From an uncultured Veillonellaceae bacterium (GTDB taxonomy: Bacteria; Bacillota; Negativicutes; Selenomonadales; Selenomonadaceae): 64,000 nt of DNA. A program made the translations under genes and the position numbers. Within the stretch, counting starts at the first letter, position 1. Every line of letters begins with the position of its first letter. Shown here piece after piece: positions 44,073 to 52,909 of this stretch. The notes beneath the pieces are model-generated. The model searched no databases. It was not told the DNA's origin and saw nothing but the letters and a program-made list of their open reading frames with translations. The stretch lies in assembly GCA_900314825.1 (NCBI GenBank), contig OMWS01000008.1, positions 1 through 64,000 on the forward strand, given 5' to 3'.

Positions 44073-45007
44073 AGCGGTTCCGCGTCATTTTCATGGGCAC
44101 GCCGGAATTTTCCGTGCCGTGCCTCGCGATGCTCCAGGAGACGTGCGATGTGATTGCCGTTGTCACGCAGCCAGATAAGCCGCGCGGGCGCGGGCAGAAG
44201 CTCACGCCGTCGCCCGTGAAGGCGTATGCCGTGGCGCATGGTCTTCCCGTGTACCAGCCGGCGAAGATCAAGACTGAGGAGTTCACAGCAAAGCTGGAAG
44301 CCATGAAGCCCGACCTCATGGTCGTCGTGGCCTTTGGGCAGATCCTCTCGCAACGGATTCTCGACATTCCGCCGTATGGCTGCATCAATGTCCATGCGTC
44401 GCTGCTGCCGCGTTATCGCGGGGCGGCGCCCATGCAGTGGTGCATCATCAATGGCGAAAAAGAGACGGGTGTGACGACGATGTTCATGGACGCCGGCCTC
44501 GACACGGGCGACATGCTCTGTCGGGCGACGCTCTCCATTGGCGAGGACACGACGCTCGCGGAGGTTCATGACGGTCTCATGGCGCTCGGCGCGGACGTGC
44601 TCGGCGAGACGCTCGAAGCGCTGTCCGATGGCACGCTCACGCGCACGCCGCAGCCGAAAGAGTCGAACTACGCGCCGATGCTGACGAAGGAAACGGGACA
44701 TATCGACTGGTCGCAGCCCGCGCAGACGATTCACAATCTCGTGCGCGGCCTCGACAGCTGGCCGGGTGCTTATACGTTCCTCGATGGCAAAAAGTACAAG
44801 ATCTGGCGGACGCGCCGCACGGGGAAAACGACAGAGGTTGCGCCCGGCATGATCCTCGTGGCGGACAAGAAGACCGGCATGTGCGTCGCGGCAGGCGACG
44901 AGGTGCTCGAGATCGTCGAGCTCCAAGCGCCCGGCAAGAAACGCATGACGGCAGCGGAGTACCTCAACGGCCACGCCATCCAGCTTCCTGCGCGCTTTGA
45001 AGGCTGA
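44069..45007 (+). CDS. fmt: Methionyl-tRNA formyltransferase
   Basis: Formylates initiator Met-tRNA using 10-formyl-THF. A 312-residue protein with VIFMGTPEFSVPCLAML at the N terminus, the catalytic block INVHASLLPRYRGAAPMQW, and a C-terminal OB-like tRNA-binding domain. Start ATG 44069 overlaps the def stop, so formylation and deformylation are translationally coupled. Confidence 0.97.
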   Translation: MKRFRVIFMGTPEFSVPCLAMLQETCDVIAVVTQPDKPRGRGQKLTPSPVKAYAVAHGLPVYQPAKIKTEEFTAKLEAMKPDLMVVVAFGQILSQRILDIPPYGCINVHASLLPRYRGAAPMQWCIINGEKETGVTTMFMDAGLDTGDMLCRATLSIGEDTTLAEVHDGLMALGADVLGETLEALSDGTLTRTPQPKESNYAPMLTKETGHIDWSQPAQTIHNLVRGLDSWPGAYTFLDGKKYKIWRTRRTGKTTEVAPGMILVADKKTGMCVAAGDEVLEIVELQAPGKKRMTAAEYLNGHAIQLPARFEG

Positions 45008-45030
45008 GTTCCCAACAGTTGGAGCATCCT

Positions 45031-45840
45031 ATGAAAAACAAAAAACCACCATTCGTTGTGCCGGGGCGCCCGAAGAAGCGGCTGTTCCTCGGCATGCTTT
45101 CTTTGACGACCTTGCTGTTTGCGGTCGTCCTTTTCGTCATTTGGTACATCGGCGTGCCGGGGCTCGCGTCCATCGAGCCGTGGCTGCCGGCGCTCCTCGG
45201 GCTGGCGTTTTCGCTGGTCATCTTCTTTACGTTCTTCGGCATCTTTAACATGGTGCTGGCCGTCGCCGGCCTGCCGTACGTGCCGTTCATTGAGAAGCAG
45301 ACGTATGGGCTCATCAACGCATTGTTTCCGTTCGCCGTGTATCTCGGCCACTTTTTTGGCATCCGGCGGCGGAAGCTCGAGGGCTCGTTCATCGCCGTCA
45401 GCAACCTGCTGTTCCGTCGGCGCAAGATCCGCGTGCCGGCTTCGCGGCTGCTCGTCGTGACGCCGCATTGCCTGCAGCTTGCCAGCTGCCCGCACAAGAT
45501 CACGCGCGATCCGCACAACTGCAAGCGTTGCGGCGGCTGCGACATCGGCGCGCTCGTGACGCTCGCCGACGAGATGGGATTTCATTTCTTCGTCGCGACG
45601 GGCGGCACGCTCGCGCGCCAGATCGTGAAAAACACGCGGCCAAAAGCTGTGCTCGCCATCGCGTGCGAGCGCGACCTCATGAGCGGCATCCAGGACGTCT
45701 ATCCGCTGCCGGCCGTCGGCGTGCTGAACATCCGGCCGAATGGCCCGTGCTACAACACGCACGTCGATATGGAGCTCGTCCGAAAGCAGCTCGAAGAAAT
45801 CATCATCCCGGAGGAGGATGGCCATGGATCACGTCCGTAA
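45031..45840 (+). CDS. DUF116 membrane protein
   Basis: A 269-residue protein with two N-terminal membrane helices (about 20-45 and 52-78) and a cytoplasmic DUF116 domain carrying the Cys-rich motif CPHKITRDPHNCKRCGGCDIG near 151-171, which may bind zinc or an Fe-S cluster. Function is unknown; the gene commonly lies between fmt and rsmB in this group. ATG 45031 follows TTGGAG. It overlaps rsmB by 17 bases. Confidence 0.82.
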   Translation: MKNKKPPFVVPGRPKKRLFLGMLSLTTLLFAVVLFVIWYIGVPGLASIEPWLPALLGLAFSLVIFFTFFGIFNMVLAVAGLPYVPFIEKQTYGLINALFPFAVYLGHFFGIRRRKLEGSFIAVSNLLFRRRKIRVPASRLLVVTPHCLQLASCPHKITRDPHNCKRCGGCDIGALVTLADEMGFHFFVATGGTLARQIVKNTRPKAVLAIACERDLMSGIQDVYPLPAVGVLNIRPNGPCYNTHVDMELVRKQLEEIIIPEEDGHGSRP

Positions 45841-47155
45841 TCTCGCCGTGCGCGTGCTCAGCGAAGTGAATGAAGAGGGCGCCTATGCCAATGTCGCGCT
45901 CGCGCGCAACCTGCGCAAGGCAGAGCTTTCTGACGTCGACCGGCGCTTCCTCACGGAGCTCGCGTATGGGGCCGTCAAAGCCACGGGGACGCTCGATTGG
46001 ATGATCCGCAAGTACGTCAACCGCCCCGTACGGAAGATCGCGCCGATGATTCGCAACATCCTGCGGCTCGGCTTTTACCAGATCTTCTTTATGGACAAAG
46101 TGCCGGCCTCTGCAGCGTGCAATGAATGCGTCGAGCTTGCGAAAAAATATGGCCATCCAGGCACGGTGAAATTTGTCAATGCCGTGCTGCGCTCGGCCGT
46201 GCGCGCGCCGGAGAAATGCGCGTTCCCACATGGCAAGGGCCACGCGACGGAGGAACTCGCGCTTCAGACATTTCACCCGCAATGGCTGGTCAAGCGCTGG
46301 GTGAAAGCACTGGGATTTGATGTAGCGGCGGCCATCTGCGCCTTTGATAACGAAGATGCTGTGTTTTCGCTCCGCGCGAATACCTTGAAAATTTCACGGG
46401 GCGCGTTGCTGGAACGATTGCAAGCGGAAGGTGCTGAGGCCTTGCCATCAAATTGGGCGCCGGAGGGCATCCTCTGCACATCGCATGGCGCTCTGGACAA
46501 GATGCCATCGCTCGCGGAAGGCCTGTGGCAAGTGCAGGACGAGAGCTCGATGCAGGTCGCGCACGTCGTGGACCCGCAGCCGGGAGAGTTCGTCATCGAC
46601 TGTTGCAGTGCGCCAGGCGGCAAGACGACGCATCTGGCTGCACTTATGAAAAATCAAGGCCGCATCATCGCCGGCGATATCTATGAGCACAAGCTCGCAC
46701 GCATCGAGGAAAATGCGAAACGCCTCGGTATCACCATCATAGACACTGAGTTATTAGATGCTCGCAATGTTGGGCGGCGGTTTGCAGGGCAGGCCGACCG
46801 CGTGCTTGTCGATGCGCCGTGCAGCGGCCTCGGCGTCCTGCGGCGCAAGCCGGATGCGCGCTGGAAAAAGAATGAGGATGAGATCAAGAAATTGCCGCAG
46901 CTGCAGCTCGACATCCTGAAGAACGCAGCGGAAGCGGTGAGGCCCGGCGGCGTGCTCGTCTACAGCACCTGCACAATCAATCGCATGGAAAACGAGGAAG
47001 TTGTGGAAGCGTTCCTCTCCACACATGAGGCGTTTATGCTAGTGGAAACGGGACAGTTCCTGCCAACGAAAAAACGCGCGGAGCGCATGGTTCAGCTGTA
47101 TCCGCACATCGATGGGACGGACGGCTTTTTCATCGCGCGGATGGAGCGCAGATGA
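45824..47155 (+). CDS. rsmB: 16S rRNA m5C967 methyltransferase RsmB
   Basis: A 443-residue SAM-dependent methyltransferase. The N-terminal NusB-like helical domain (1-130) is followed by a Rossmann domain with CSAPGGKTTHLAALM, DAPCSGLGVLRRKPDARW (PCS site) and STCTINRMENEE with the catalytic Cys. ATG 45824 has GGAGGAGG six bases upstream and is preferred over ATG 45818. Confidence 0.95.
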   Translation: MDHVRNLAVRVLSEVNEEGAYANVALARNLRKAELSDVDRRFLTELAYGAVKATGTLDWMIRKYVNRPVRKIAPMIRNILRLGFYQIFFMDKVPASAACNECVELAKKYGHPGTVKFVNAVLRSAVRAPEKCAFPHGKGHATEELALQTFHPQWLVKRWVKALGFDVAAAICAFDNEDAVFSLRANTLKISRGALLERLQAEGAEALPSNWAPEGILCTSHGALDKMPSLAEGLWQVQDESSMQVAHVVDPQPGEFVIDCCSAPGGKTTHLAALMKNQGRIIAGDIYEHKLARIEENAKRLGITIIDTELLDARNVGRRFAGQADRVLVDAPCSGLGVLRRKPDARWKKNEDEIKKLPQLQLDILKNAAEAVRPGGVLVYSTCTINRMENEEVVEAFLSTHEAFMLVETGQFLPTKKRAERMVQLYPHIDGTDGFFIARMERR

Positions 47156-47161
47156 AAAGGC

Positions 47162-47190
47162 TTGCGAAACACATGAGACTCGTATATAAT
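47162..47190 (+). promoter_or_regulatory. Promoter before the ROK remnant and manA
   Basis: TTGCGA (47162-47167), 17 bases, TATAAT (47185-47190). Confidence 0.7.
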
Positions 47191-47197
47191 GGTAGCA

Positions 47198-47219
47198 GTC
47201 AAATGATATAACATTTGAC
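47198..47219 (+). promoter_or_regulatory. Palindromic operator-like site
   Basis: GTCAAATG-atataa-CATTTGAC is a perfect 8-bp dyad starting eight bases after the -10, over the expected transcription start. The position suits a repressor. Confidence 0.6.
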
Positions 47220-47233
47220 AGGAGGCTGATACC

Positions 47234-47398
47234 ATGGCAATCCTTGCGTTTGACATTGGCGGCAGCAGCGTGAAATATGCCGTCGTCGATGCAGAGGGCA
47301 AGATCCTTGAAAAGTCAAAGAAGCCGACCCCGGAGACGAGGGACGGCTTCTTTGCGTTGGCAAAAGGCATTCAGACATCAAAGAAAGGAAAGATTCTC
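47234..47398 (+). pseudogene. ROK-family sugar kinase remnant fused in frame to manA
   Basis: The first 47 or so codons are a clear ROK kinase N terminus: AILAFDIGGSSVKYAVVDAEGKI, including the DIGGSSVK phosphate-binding motif. Homology stops after ALAKGIQ, and the frame runs on through a few Lys-rich codons into manA without a stop. The remnant keeps a ribosome site (ACAGGAGG) and ATG 47234. It looks like the scar of a deletion joining a ROK gene start to the manA upstream region. Confidence 0.75.
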
Positions 47399-48367
47399 AT
47401 GAAACGTTACCCGATGAAGCTCATCGCCCCGCTCAAGGATTACCTCTGGGGCGGCACACGGCTCAAGGACGAGTACGGCAAGAAGACGGACCTCGACATC
47501 GTCGCCGAGAGCTGGGAGCTCGCTTGTCATAAAGACGGCAAGAGCGTGATTGCGAATGGCTCGGCACAGGGCATGACGCTCGAAGCGTGGCTCGCGGAGC
47601 AGAAAGAAGACATGCTCGGCACGCATGTCGCGGAGTTCCCGTATTTCCCGCTGCTCATCAAGCTCATCGACGCGCGCGGCAATCTCTCCGTGCAGGTGCA
47701 TCCGGATAATGATTACGCGCAGCGCGTCGAAGGCGAGTACGGCAAGACGGAGATGTGGTACATCGTTGATTGCGAGCCGGGCGCGAGCTTGCTCTATGGC
47801 TTCAAGAGCGAGATCAGCAAGGAAGAATTCGAGCGCCGCATCAAAGATAACACGCTGCTCGACGTCGTGAGTCGTGTGCCCGTGCACAAGGGCGATGTCT
47901 TTTTCATCGACAGCGGCACGTTGCACGCGATCGGCGAGGGCATCCTGATCTGCGAGATCCAGCAGAATTCGAACACGACGTACCGCATCTACGACTACGG
48001 CCGCGTCGGTAAGGACGGCAAACCGCGCGAGCTCCACGTCGCAAAAGCGCTCGACGTCACGAACCTCGAACCGCCGAAAGCGCATCCTGCCATGAAGACG
48101 GGCATGGACATCTTCGCGGGCGCAAAAGCGCGCCTGCTCGCGTCGTGCGAATACTTCACGACGTACCATCTCGATGTTGACGGCGAAGCGCATCTCACGT
48201 GTGGCAAGGACAGCTTCCAGAGCTTCACCGTGCTCTCCGGCAGCCTCAAAGTCACGGCAGGGGAGGTCGAAGTTGCGTTCGGGAAAGGCGAGACAGCCTT
48301 CCTGCCAGCTGGCCTCGGCGATTATACGCTGACTGGCAGCGGCGAGTTGATCCTCAGCAAACTGTGA
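47399..48367 (+). CDS. manA: Class I mannose-6-phosphate isomerase
   Basis: Interconverts fructose-6-P and mannose-6-P for glycan precursors. A 322-residue short-type enzyme beginning KRYPMKLIAPLKDYLWGGTRLKDEYGK, with the zinc-site blocks VQVHPDNDYA and DSGTLHAIGEG and the closing cupin. The internal ATG 47399 with AAAGGAAAG upstream gives the normal family length; translation from 47234 would add 55 residues of ROK origin. Which protein is made is not decided by sequence. Confidence 0.92.
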   Translation: MKRYPMKLIAPLKDYLWGGTRLKDEYGKKTDLDIVAESWELACHKDGKSVIANGSAQGMTLEAWLAEQKEDMLGTHVAEFPYFPLLIKLIDARGNLSVQVHPDNDYAQRVEGEYGKTEMWYIVDCEPGASLLYGFKSEISKEEFERRIKDNTLLDVVSRVPVHKGDVFFIDSGTLHAIGEGILICEIQQNSNTTYRIYDYGRVGKDGKPRELHVAKALDVTNLEPPKAHPAMKTGMDIFAGAKARLLASCEYFTTYHLDVDGEAHLTCGKDSFQSFTVLSGSLKVTAGEVEVAFGKGETAFLPAGLGDYTLTGSGELILSKL

Positions 48368-48403
48368 TATTCGTTCAAATATTGAAGCGTGAGCGCATGT
48401 CCC

Positions 48404-49609
48404 TTAGATATTTTTGAAGAAGATGATGACGACAAAAATCGTAAAAAAGACAAGGCCGAGGGCTGCGGCGACTGGCGGCAAGAACGGGCCGCCGACAGCG
48501 TGCAGCAGGCCGAAGGCTGGCAGCGTGAAGAGGACGAAGGCCGCGAGCGAGAGGCGGAAGCAGCTGCGCAAGGCGCGTGATGTGCTTTGCAGGCCGGCGC
48601 TGAGCGCAGGAAGCGCGGCAAGCGACGGAAGGACGAGGCGAGAGGCCGCGTCCTCTGTTTTTTTGCTTTGCGATGATGCGTCGGATGGTGCAGCGTTTGC
48701 ATGCGACGTGAGATGAATTGTGATGTCTGCGGTGCTACTCATCGCGTCGACGAGCGATGCAACGACATGGCCTTTCGCTTTATAGAGTTGCAGCTCGCGC
48801 ACGAGGCTGTCTGTTTTCGTGAGCGATCGCGCTTCGGACATGCCGAGCGCCTTGCCTGTGGCGTTTGCGAAGCGGCGGCTGCCGTGCGTGAGGAGCGTCG
48901 TCTGGATGCCAGCGCGCTCGAGTGCGGCGATGGGCTTCTTCGCCGTTTCCGAGATATCTTCTTCGAAGGCGATGAGACCTCGCATACGCGGGCCGAGCGC
49001 GACGCCGACGAGTGCAAGGCCGTGGAGAGCGAGCTGGTCGGCACGCGTCAGAAGCTCAGCGCTCGTCTTCACGCCTTCCACTTCGAGCCAGTCGAGGCGG
49101 CCGACGCGCAGCGCCTGCCCCATGAGCAATGCTTCGACGCCGGCGTGCGGCGTTTCTGTCACGGCAGAGAGCCGATGCAGCCGCAGGCGGCGGTCGCTAG
49201 CGATCACGCAGATGATTTTTGCATAAGGATGCGAGGACTCTTGCTCGGCTGAGGCTGCGAGGGCGAGAAGATCCGACTGCGACAGGCCTTCGGGGATGAG
49301 CTCCTTGATGTGCGGCTCGCCGATGAGAAACGGCCGGCGCGGCAGGAGCACGGTGTCGATGTCTTTGAGCAAGGCGAGTGCGTTTGGACCAGATGCATGT
49401 GCCTGATTTTTTTTGAGCGTGCGACGGACGGCATGATCTGCGAGCAGGCAGCTCACGGCATAGGGCAGCGGCAGCGCCGCGACGAGTGTGGCACTTGCCG
49501 CAAGGAGCGCGCTTTCTTCGCTTTCCAGCAGATACCAGACACTGCCAGCCGCGATCGAGAGTACGGGCGTGAACAGAAGCCAGAAGCGGATGGGAATGGG
49601 ATGTTGCAA
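48404..49609 (-). CDS. Degenerate P-type ATPase-like protein without catalytic motifs
   Basis: A 401-residue membrane protein that aligns by eye with the C-terminal two thirds of P1B metal ATPases. Every key site is changed: the CPC region is LPLPYAVSC, DKTGTLT is replaced by VLLPRRPFLIGEP, TGD reads LTHGS, and GDGxNDAPAL is replaced by SLVDAMSSTADI. The HP motif (ESSHPYAKII) and the overall spacing are kept. Two membrane segments lie at the N terminus and two at the C terminus. The frame is intact. TTG 49609 with GGGAGG upstream is chosen; ATG 49660 lacks a site. It may be a non-catalytic partner or a decaying gene. Confidence 0.7.
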   Translation of the reverse strand: MQHPIPIRFWLLFTPVLSIAAGSVWYLLESEESALLAASATLVAALPLPYAVSCLLADHAVRRTLKKNQAHASGPNALALLKDIDTVLLPRRPFLIGEPHIKELIPEGLSQSDLLALAASAEQESSHPYAKIICVIASDRRLRLHRLSAVTETPHAGVEALLMGQALRVGRLDWLEVEGVKTSAELLTRADQLALHGLALVGVALGPRMRGLIAFEEDISETAKKPIAALERAGIQTTLLTHGSRRFANATGKALGMSEARSLTKTDSLVRELQLYKAKGHVVASLVDAMSSTADITIHLTSHANAAPSDASSQSKKTEDAASRLVLPSLAALPALSAGLQSTSRALRSCFRLSLAAFVLFTLPAFGLLHAVGGPFLPPVAAALGLVFFTIFVVIIFFKNI

Positions 49610-49627
49610 GAAAATTCCTCCCGTGAT

Positions 49628-49639
49628 TCGAACGTTCGA
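49628..49639. promoter_or_regulatory. 12-bp palindrome upstream of the P-type-like gene
   Basis: TCGAACGTTCGA is a perfect palindrome 18 bases before the TTG start on the minus strand, a possible operator. Confidence 0.35.
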
Positions 49640-49683
49640 TGGAACTTTTGTTACATACATTCGCGGTGCATGTGGAAAATCCC

Positions 49684-49712
49684 TTGCTCATACCGTAAAA
49701 AGTTGATAAAAT
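49684..49712 (+). promoter_or_regulatory. ispE promoter
   Basis: TTGCTC (49684-49689), 17 bases, TAAAAT (49707-49712). A leader hairpin ATGAAGC-TTCG-GCTTCAT (49737-49754) sits just before the ribosome site. Confidence 0.6.
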
Positions 49713-49771
49713 CGAAGACGCAAATACAAAATACACATGAAGCTTCGGCTTCATCGTCGAGGTGTTACCTG

Positions 49772-50641
49772 GTGGAACAAATCGAAATCCTCGGACATGC
49801 GAAAATCAATCTGACGCTTGACATCTTGGGCACGCGGCCGGATGGCTTTCACGAGGTCGCGATGGTCATGCAGGCCGTCGAACTTGCGGACACGCTGACA
49901 CTCACGCGACGCGAGAAAGATGGCATTGTGCTGACAATCGATGTGCCATGGCTGAAAGCCAATGAAAAAAATCTTGCGTATCGCGCGGCGAAGCTGATGC
50001 AAGAGGCATTTGCGGATCGCATCACGGGGGGCGTGGCCATCTATCTTCAGAAGCGCATTCCCATGGCGGCCGGGCTTGCGGGCGGCAGCGCGGACGCGGC
50101 GGCAGTCCTCTCCGGCATGAACGAACTCTATGAGCTTCACGCAAGCGATGAAGAACTTTGTACGCTCGGCGCGCAGCTCGGCTCGGATATCCCGTTCACG
50201 TTGATGGGGGGGACGATGCTCGCGACGGGACGCGGCGAAGTGCTAAAGCGCCTGCCGGATTTCCCAGAGACGTACGTCGTGCTCGCAAAGCCGCACATTT
50301 CCGTCTCGACGGCCTGGGCCTATGGCGCGTACGACGCCAATCCTGCGACTGTGCATCCTGACAACGCGGCCATGCTCCGCGCCATCGAGCGAGGTGACCG
50401 CAAGGCAGCGGCAGGCTTGCTTGCCAATGTGCTCGAGCGAGCGACAATCCAGCGGTATGGACGCCTGGCAGCGATCAAGCAGAAAATGGTCGAGGCCGGT
50501 GCGCTCGCAAGCCTCATGTCGGGCAGCGGGCCGACGCTCTTCGCACTTGCGGAGACGCGCGCACAAGCGGAAGCGGTAGCTGACGCTGTACGCGCATCCG
50601 ATGTGGATGTATTCGTCACGAAGACGCTAGGAAAACCATGA
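49772..50641 (+). CDS. ispE: 4-diphosphocytidyl-2-C-methyl-D-erythritol kinase
   Basis: GHMP kinase of the MEP isoprenoid pathway, 289 residues. It starts VEQIEILGHAKINLTLDILGTRPDGFHEV, with the ATP loop PMAAGLAGGSADAAAVL near residues 94-110 and the C-terminal LMSGSGPTLFAL. GTG 49772 has GAGGTG seven bases upstream. A hairpin with a TTCG loop immediately precedes the ribosome site. Confidence 0.95.
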   Translation: MEQIEILGHAKINLTLDILGTRPDGFHEVAMVMQAVELADTLTLTRREKDGIVLTIDVPWLKANEKNLAYRAAKLMQEAFADRITGGVAIYLQKRIPMAAGLAGGSADAAAVLSGMNELYELHASDEELCTLGAQLGSDIPFTLMGGTMLATGRGEVLKRLPDFPETYVVLAKPHISVSTAWAYGAYDANPATVHPDNAAMLRAIERGDRKAAAGLLANVLERATIQRYGRLAAIKQKMVEAGALASLMSGSGPTLFALAETRAQAEAVADAVRASDVDVFVTKTLGKP

Positions 50642-50705
50642 GAAAGCGTCGGGGCGAACTGCCCGCGTGATTCTTTGAAATATGAAAGCAAATGAGGGAT
50701 GCGTT

Positions 50706-51440
50706 ATGGAGAAGAAGTTATCACCGATCCGGCTGGACAGCTATCAGCCGCTCCGCGAGGTCGTCTGCGAGTCGCTCCGGGATGCCATCCGCAAGGGCAT
50801 CTTGAAACCGGGCGAGCGCCTCATGGAAATCCAGCTCGCGGAAGAGCTCGGTGTCAGCCGCACACCCGTGCGCGAGGCGATCCGCAAGCTGGAGCTCGAG
50901 GGCTATGTCATCATGATGCCGCGCCGCGGCACGTACGTAGCGAGCATGTCGATCCGCGACATCAATGAAATCTTCGAGATCCGCACGGCACTCGAGTCGC
51001 TGTCGAACGGCCTCGCGGCCGAACGCATCACGGCGGAAGAGCTCGAAAGCTTGCAGCGCCTGCTCGTCCAGATCGGCGGCTATGTTGAAGACGGCGACAT
51101 GGAGAACATCGTCAAGACGGATATCGAGTTCCACGATCTCCTGTATCATGCGGCGCGCAACAGCCGCCTCGTCGGCATCATTTCGAACCTCCGCGACCAG
51201 CTCACGCGCTTCCGCACGCTCTCGATGTCGTATCCCGGCCGTCTCGAAGTGACGCAGGAAGAGCATCGCGAGATCGTCGAGGCCATTTCCGAAGGCGACG
51301 TGAAGCGCGCGCGCAAAGCGGCAGAGCGCCACATGGAAATGTCGGAGAAGACGCTGCTCAAAGCGATTGACGCGAAGAAAAAAGAACAGGAAAAGAAGTC
51401 TGGCAAGAGAGCGAGAAAAGCTTCGAAGCCGGAAGAATAA
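50706..51440 (+). CDS. GntR-family (FadR/FCD) transcriptional regulator
   Basis: A 244-residue regulator. The N-terminal winged helix (LREVVCESLRDAIRKGILKPGERLMEIQLAEELGVSRTPVREAIRKLELEGYV) is followed by an all-helical FCD ligand domain (about 90-225) with metal-binding His residues (EFHDLLYH, EEHREIVEAI). Effector unknown, probably a carboxylate. It ends in a Lys/Arg-rich tail. ATG 50706 has GAGGGA. Confidence 0.92.
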   Translation: MEKKLSPIRLDSYQPLREVVCESLRDAIRKGILKPGERLMEIQLAEELGVSRTPVREAIRKLELEGYVIMMPRRGTYVASMSIRDINEIFEIRTALESLSNGLAAERITAEELESLQRLLVQIGGYVEDGDMENIVKTDIEFHDLLYHAARNSRLVGIISNLRDQLTRFRTLSMSYPGRLEVTQEEHREIVEAISEGDVKRARKAAERHMEMSEKTLLKAIDAKKKEQEKKSGKRARKASKPEE

Positions 51441-51481
51441 TACAGAATTCCATTGAAAGATGTCTTAGGAGGCATATACGA

Positions 51482-52849
51482 ATGTCAGATTTCGTTACGA
51501 TCATCCTCGCGGCCGGCAAGGGCACGCGCATGAAGTCGGCGCTGCCGAAAGTCTTGCACAAGGCGGGCGGCAAGGCTATGGTGCAGCAGGTGCTCGATGC
51601 GGCGAAAGCGGCTGGCGCGCGGCGCCAGGTCGTCGTCACAGGCTTTGGCGGCGATGCCGTGCGCGAGGCGCTTGGCGACCAGGCCGAGTTCGTCACGCAA
51701 GAAGAACAGCTCGGCACGGGCCATGCCGTGAAGATGACGGCGCCGCTGCTCAAAGATGAAAAGGGAACGGTCATGGTGCTCTGCGGCGACACGCCGCTTC
51801 TGACGAGCACCTTGCTGAAAAAGTTGTTCGATGAACATGTGGCGGCCAAAGCGAAAGCGACCGTCCTCACGGCTGTCATGCCGGACGCGACGGGCTATGG
51901 CCGCATCATCCGCAAGGCGGACGGCAGCGTGGAAAAAATCGTCGAACACAAGGATGCGACGGAGGCGGAGCGCAAGGTGCGCGAAGTCAACTCCGGCATT
52001 TACTGCTTTGATACGCAGGCGCTCTTTGCGTCCCTCGAACAAGTGACGAACGACAACGCGCAGGGCGAATACTATTTGCCGGACGTGCTGGAAATCCTCC
52101 AAAAGCAAGGCGAAAAAATCTGGGCGGTCGCGGCAGATGACTATGAAGAAACGCTCGGTGTCAACAGCCGCGCGCAGCTCGCGAATGCCGAGCGCATCCT
52201 GCGCCAGCGCAAAAACGAGGAACTCATGGCCGAGGGCGTCAGCATCATCGATCCCGCAACGACGTTCGTCGATAGTGACGTGACGGTTGGCCGCGACACG
52301 ATTCTTTATCCGATGACGTACCTCGAGAGCGGCACGACGATCGGCGAAAACTGCGAAATCGGCCCGTCCGTGCGCATCCAGAACACGAAGATCGGGAGTG
52401 GCGTTTCAGGACAGTTCCTCTATGCGCATGACGCCGTCGTCGATGACAACGTGAAGCTCGGTCAGTTCGTCCACCTGCGTCCAGGCACGCACATCTGCGA
52501 AGGCGTGAAGATTGACAACTTCATCGAGGTCAAGAACTCGACGATCGGCAAAGGCTCGAAGCTCCCGCATCTCTCCTACATCGGCGACTGCGACATGGGC
52601 GAGAACGTCAACATGGGCTGTGGCACGATCACGGTGAATTACGACGGCAGAAAGAAATTCCGTACGAAAATTGGAAACAACGCCTTCGTCGGTTGCAATT
52701 CGAACCTCGTCGCACCCGTGACCGTCGAAGACAATGCCTACATCGCCGCCGGTTCGACGATCACGCAGACCGTGCCGAAGGATGCGCTCGCCGTCGCCCG
52801 CGCCCGACAGAAGAATATCACGGGCTGGCTGGACAAACGCAAGCAATGA
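51482..52849 (+). CDS. glmU: Bifunctional GlmU (N-acetyltransferase/uridyltransferase)
   Basis: Makes UDP-GlcNAc. The N-terminal pyrophosphorylase has ILAAGKGTRMKSALPKVLHK and the substrate motif LCGDTPLL. The C-terminal beta-helix acetyltransferase (from about 250) has the GRKKFRTKIGNNAFVGCNSNLVAPVTV block. It is full length at 455 residues. It precedes prs as in many Firmicutes. Confidence 0.97.
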   Translation: MSDFVTIILAAGKGTRMKSALPKVLHKAGGKAMVQQVLDAAKAAGARRQVVVTGFGGDAVREALGDQAEFVTQEEQLGTGHAVKMTAPLLKDEKGTVMVLCGDTPLLTSTLLKKLFDEHVAAKAKATVLTAVMPDATGYGRIIRKADGSVEKIVEHKDATEAERKVREVNSGIYCFDTQALFASLEQVTNDNAQGEYYLPDVLEILQKQGEKIWAVAADDYEETLGVNSRAQLANAERILRQRKNEELMAEGVSIIDPATTFVDSDVTVGRDTILYPMTYLESGTTIGENCEIGPSVRIQNTKIGSGVSGQFLYAHDAVVDDNVKLGQFVHLRPGTHICEGVKIDNFIEVKNSTIGKGSKLPHLSYIGDCDMGENVNMGCGTITVNYDGRKKFRTKIGNNAFVGCNSNLVAPVTVEDNAYIAAGSTITQTVPKDALAVARARQKNITGWLDKRKQ

Positions 52850-52909
52850 TGATAAACTCGAGGGCGAGGAATCATTTTTTCATGCAAAAAGCAATGGAGG
52901 ACAAAGCAA

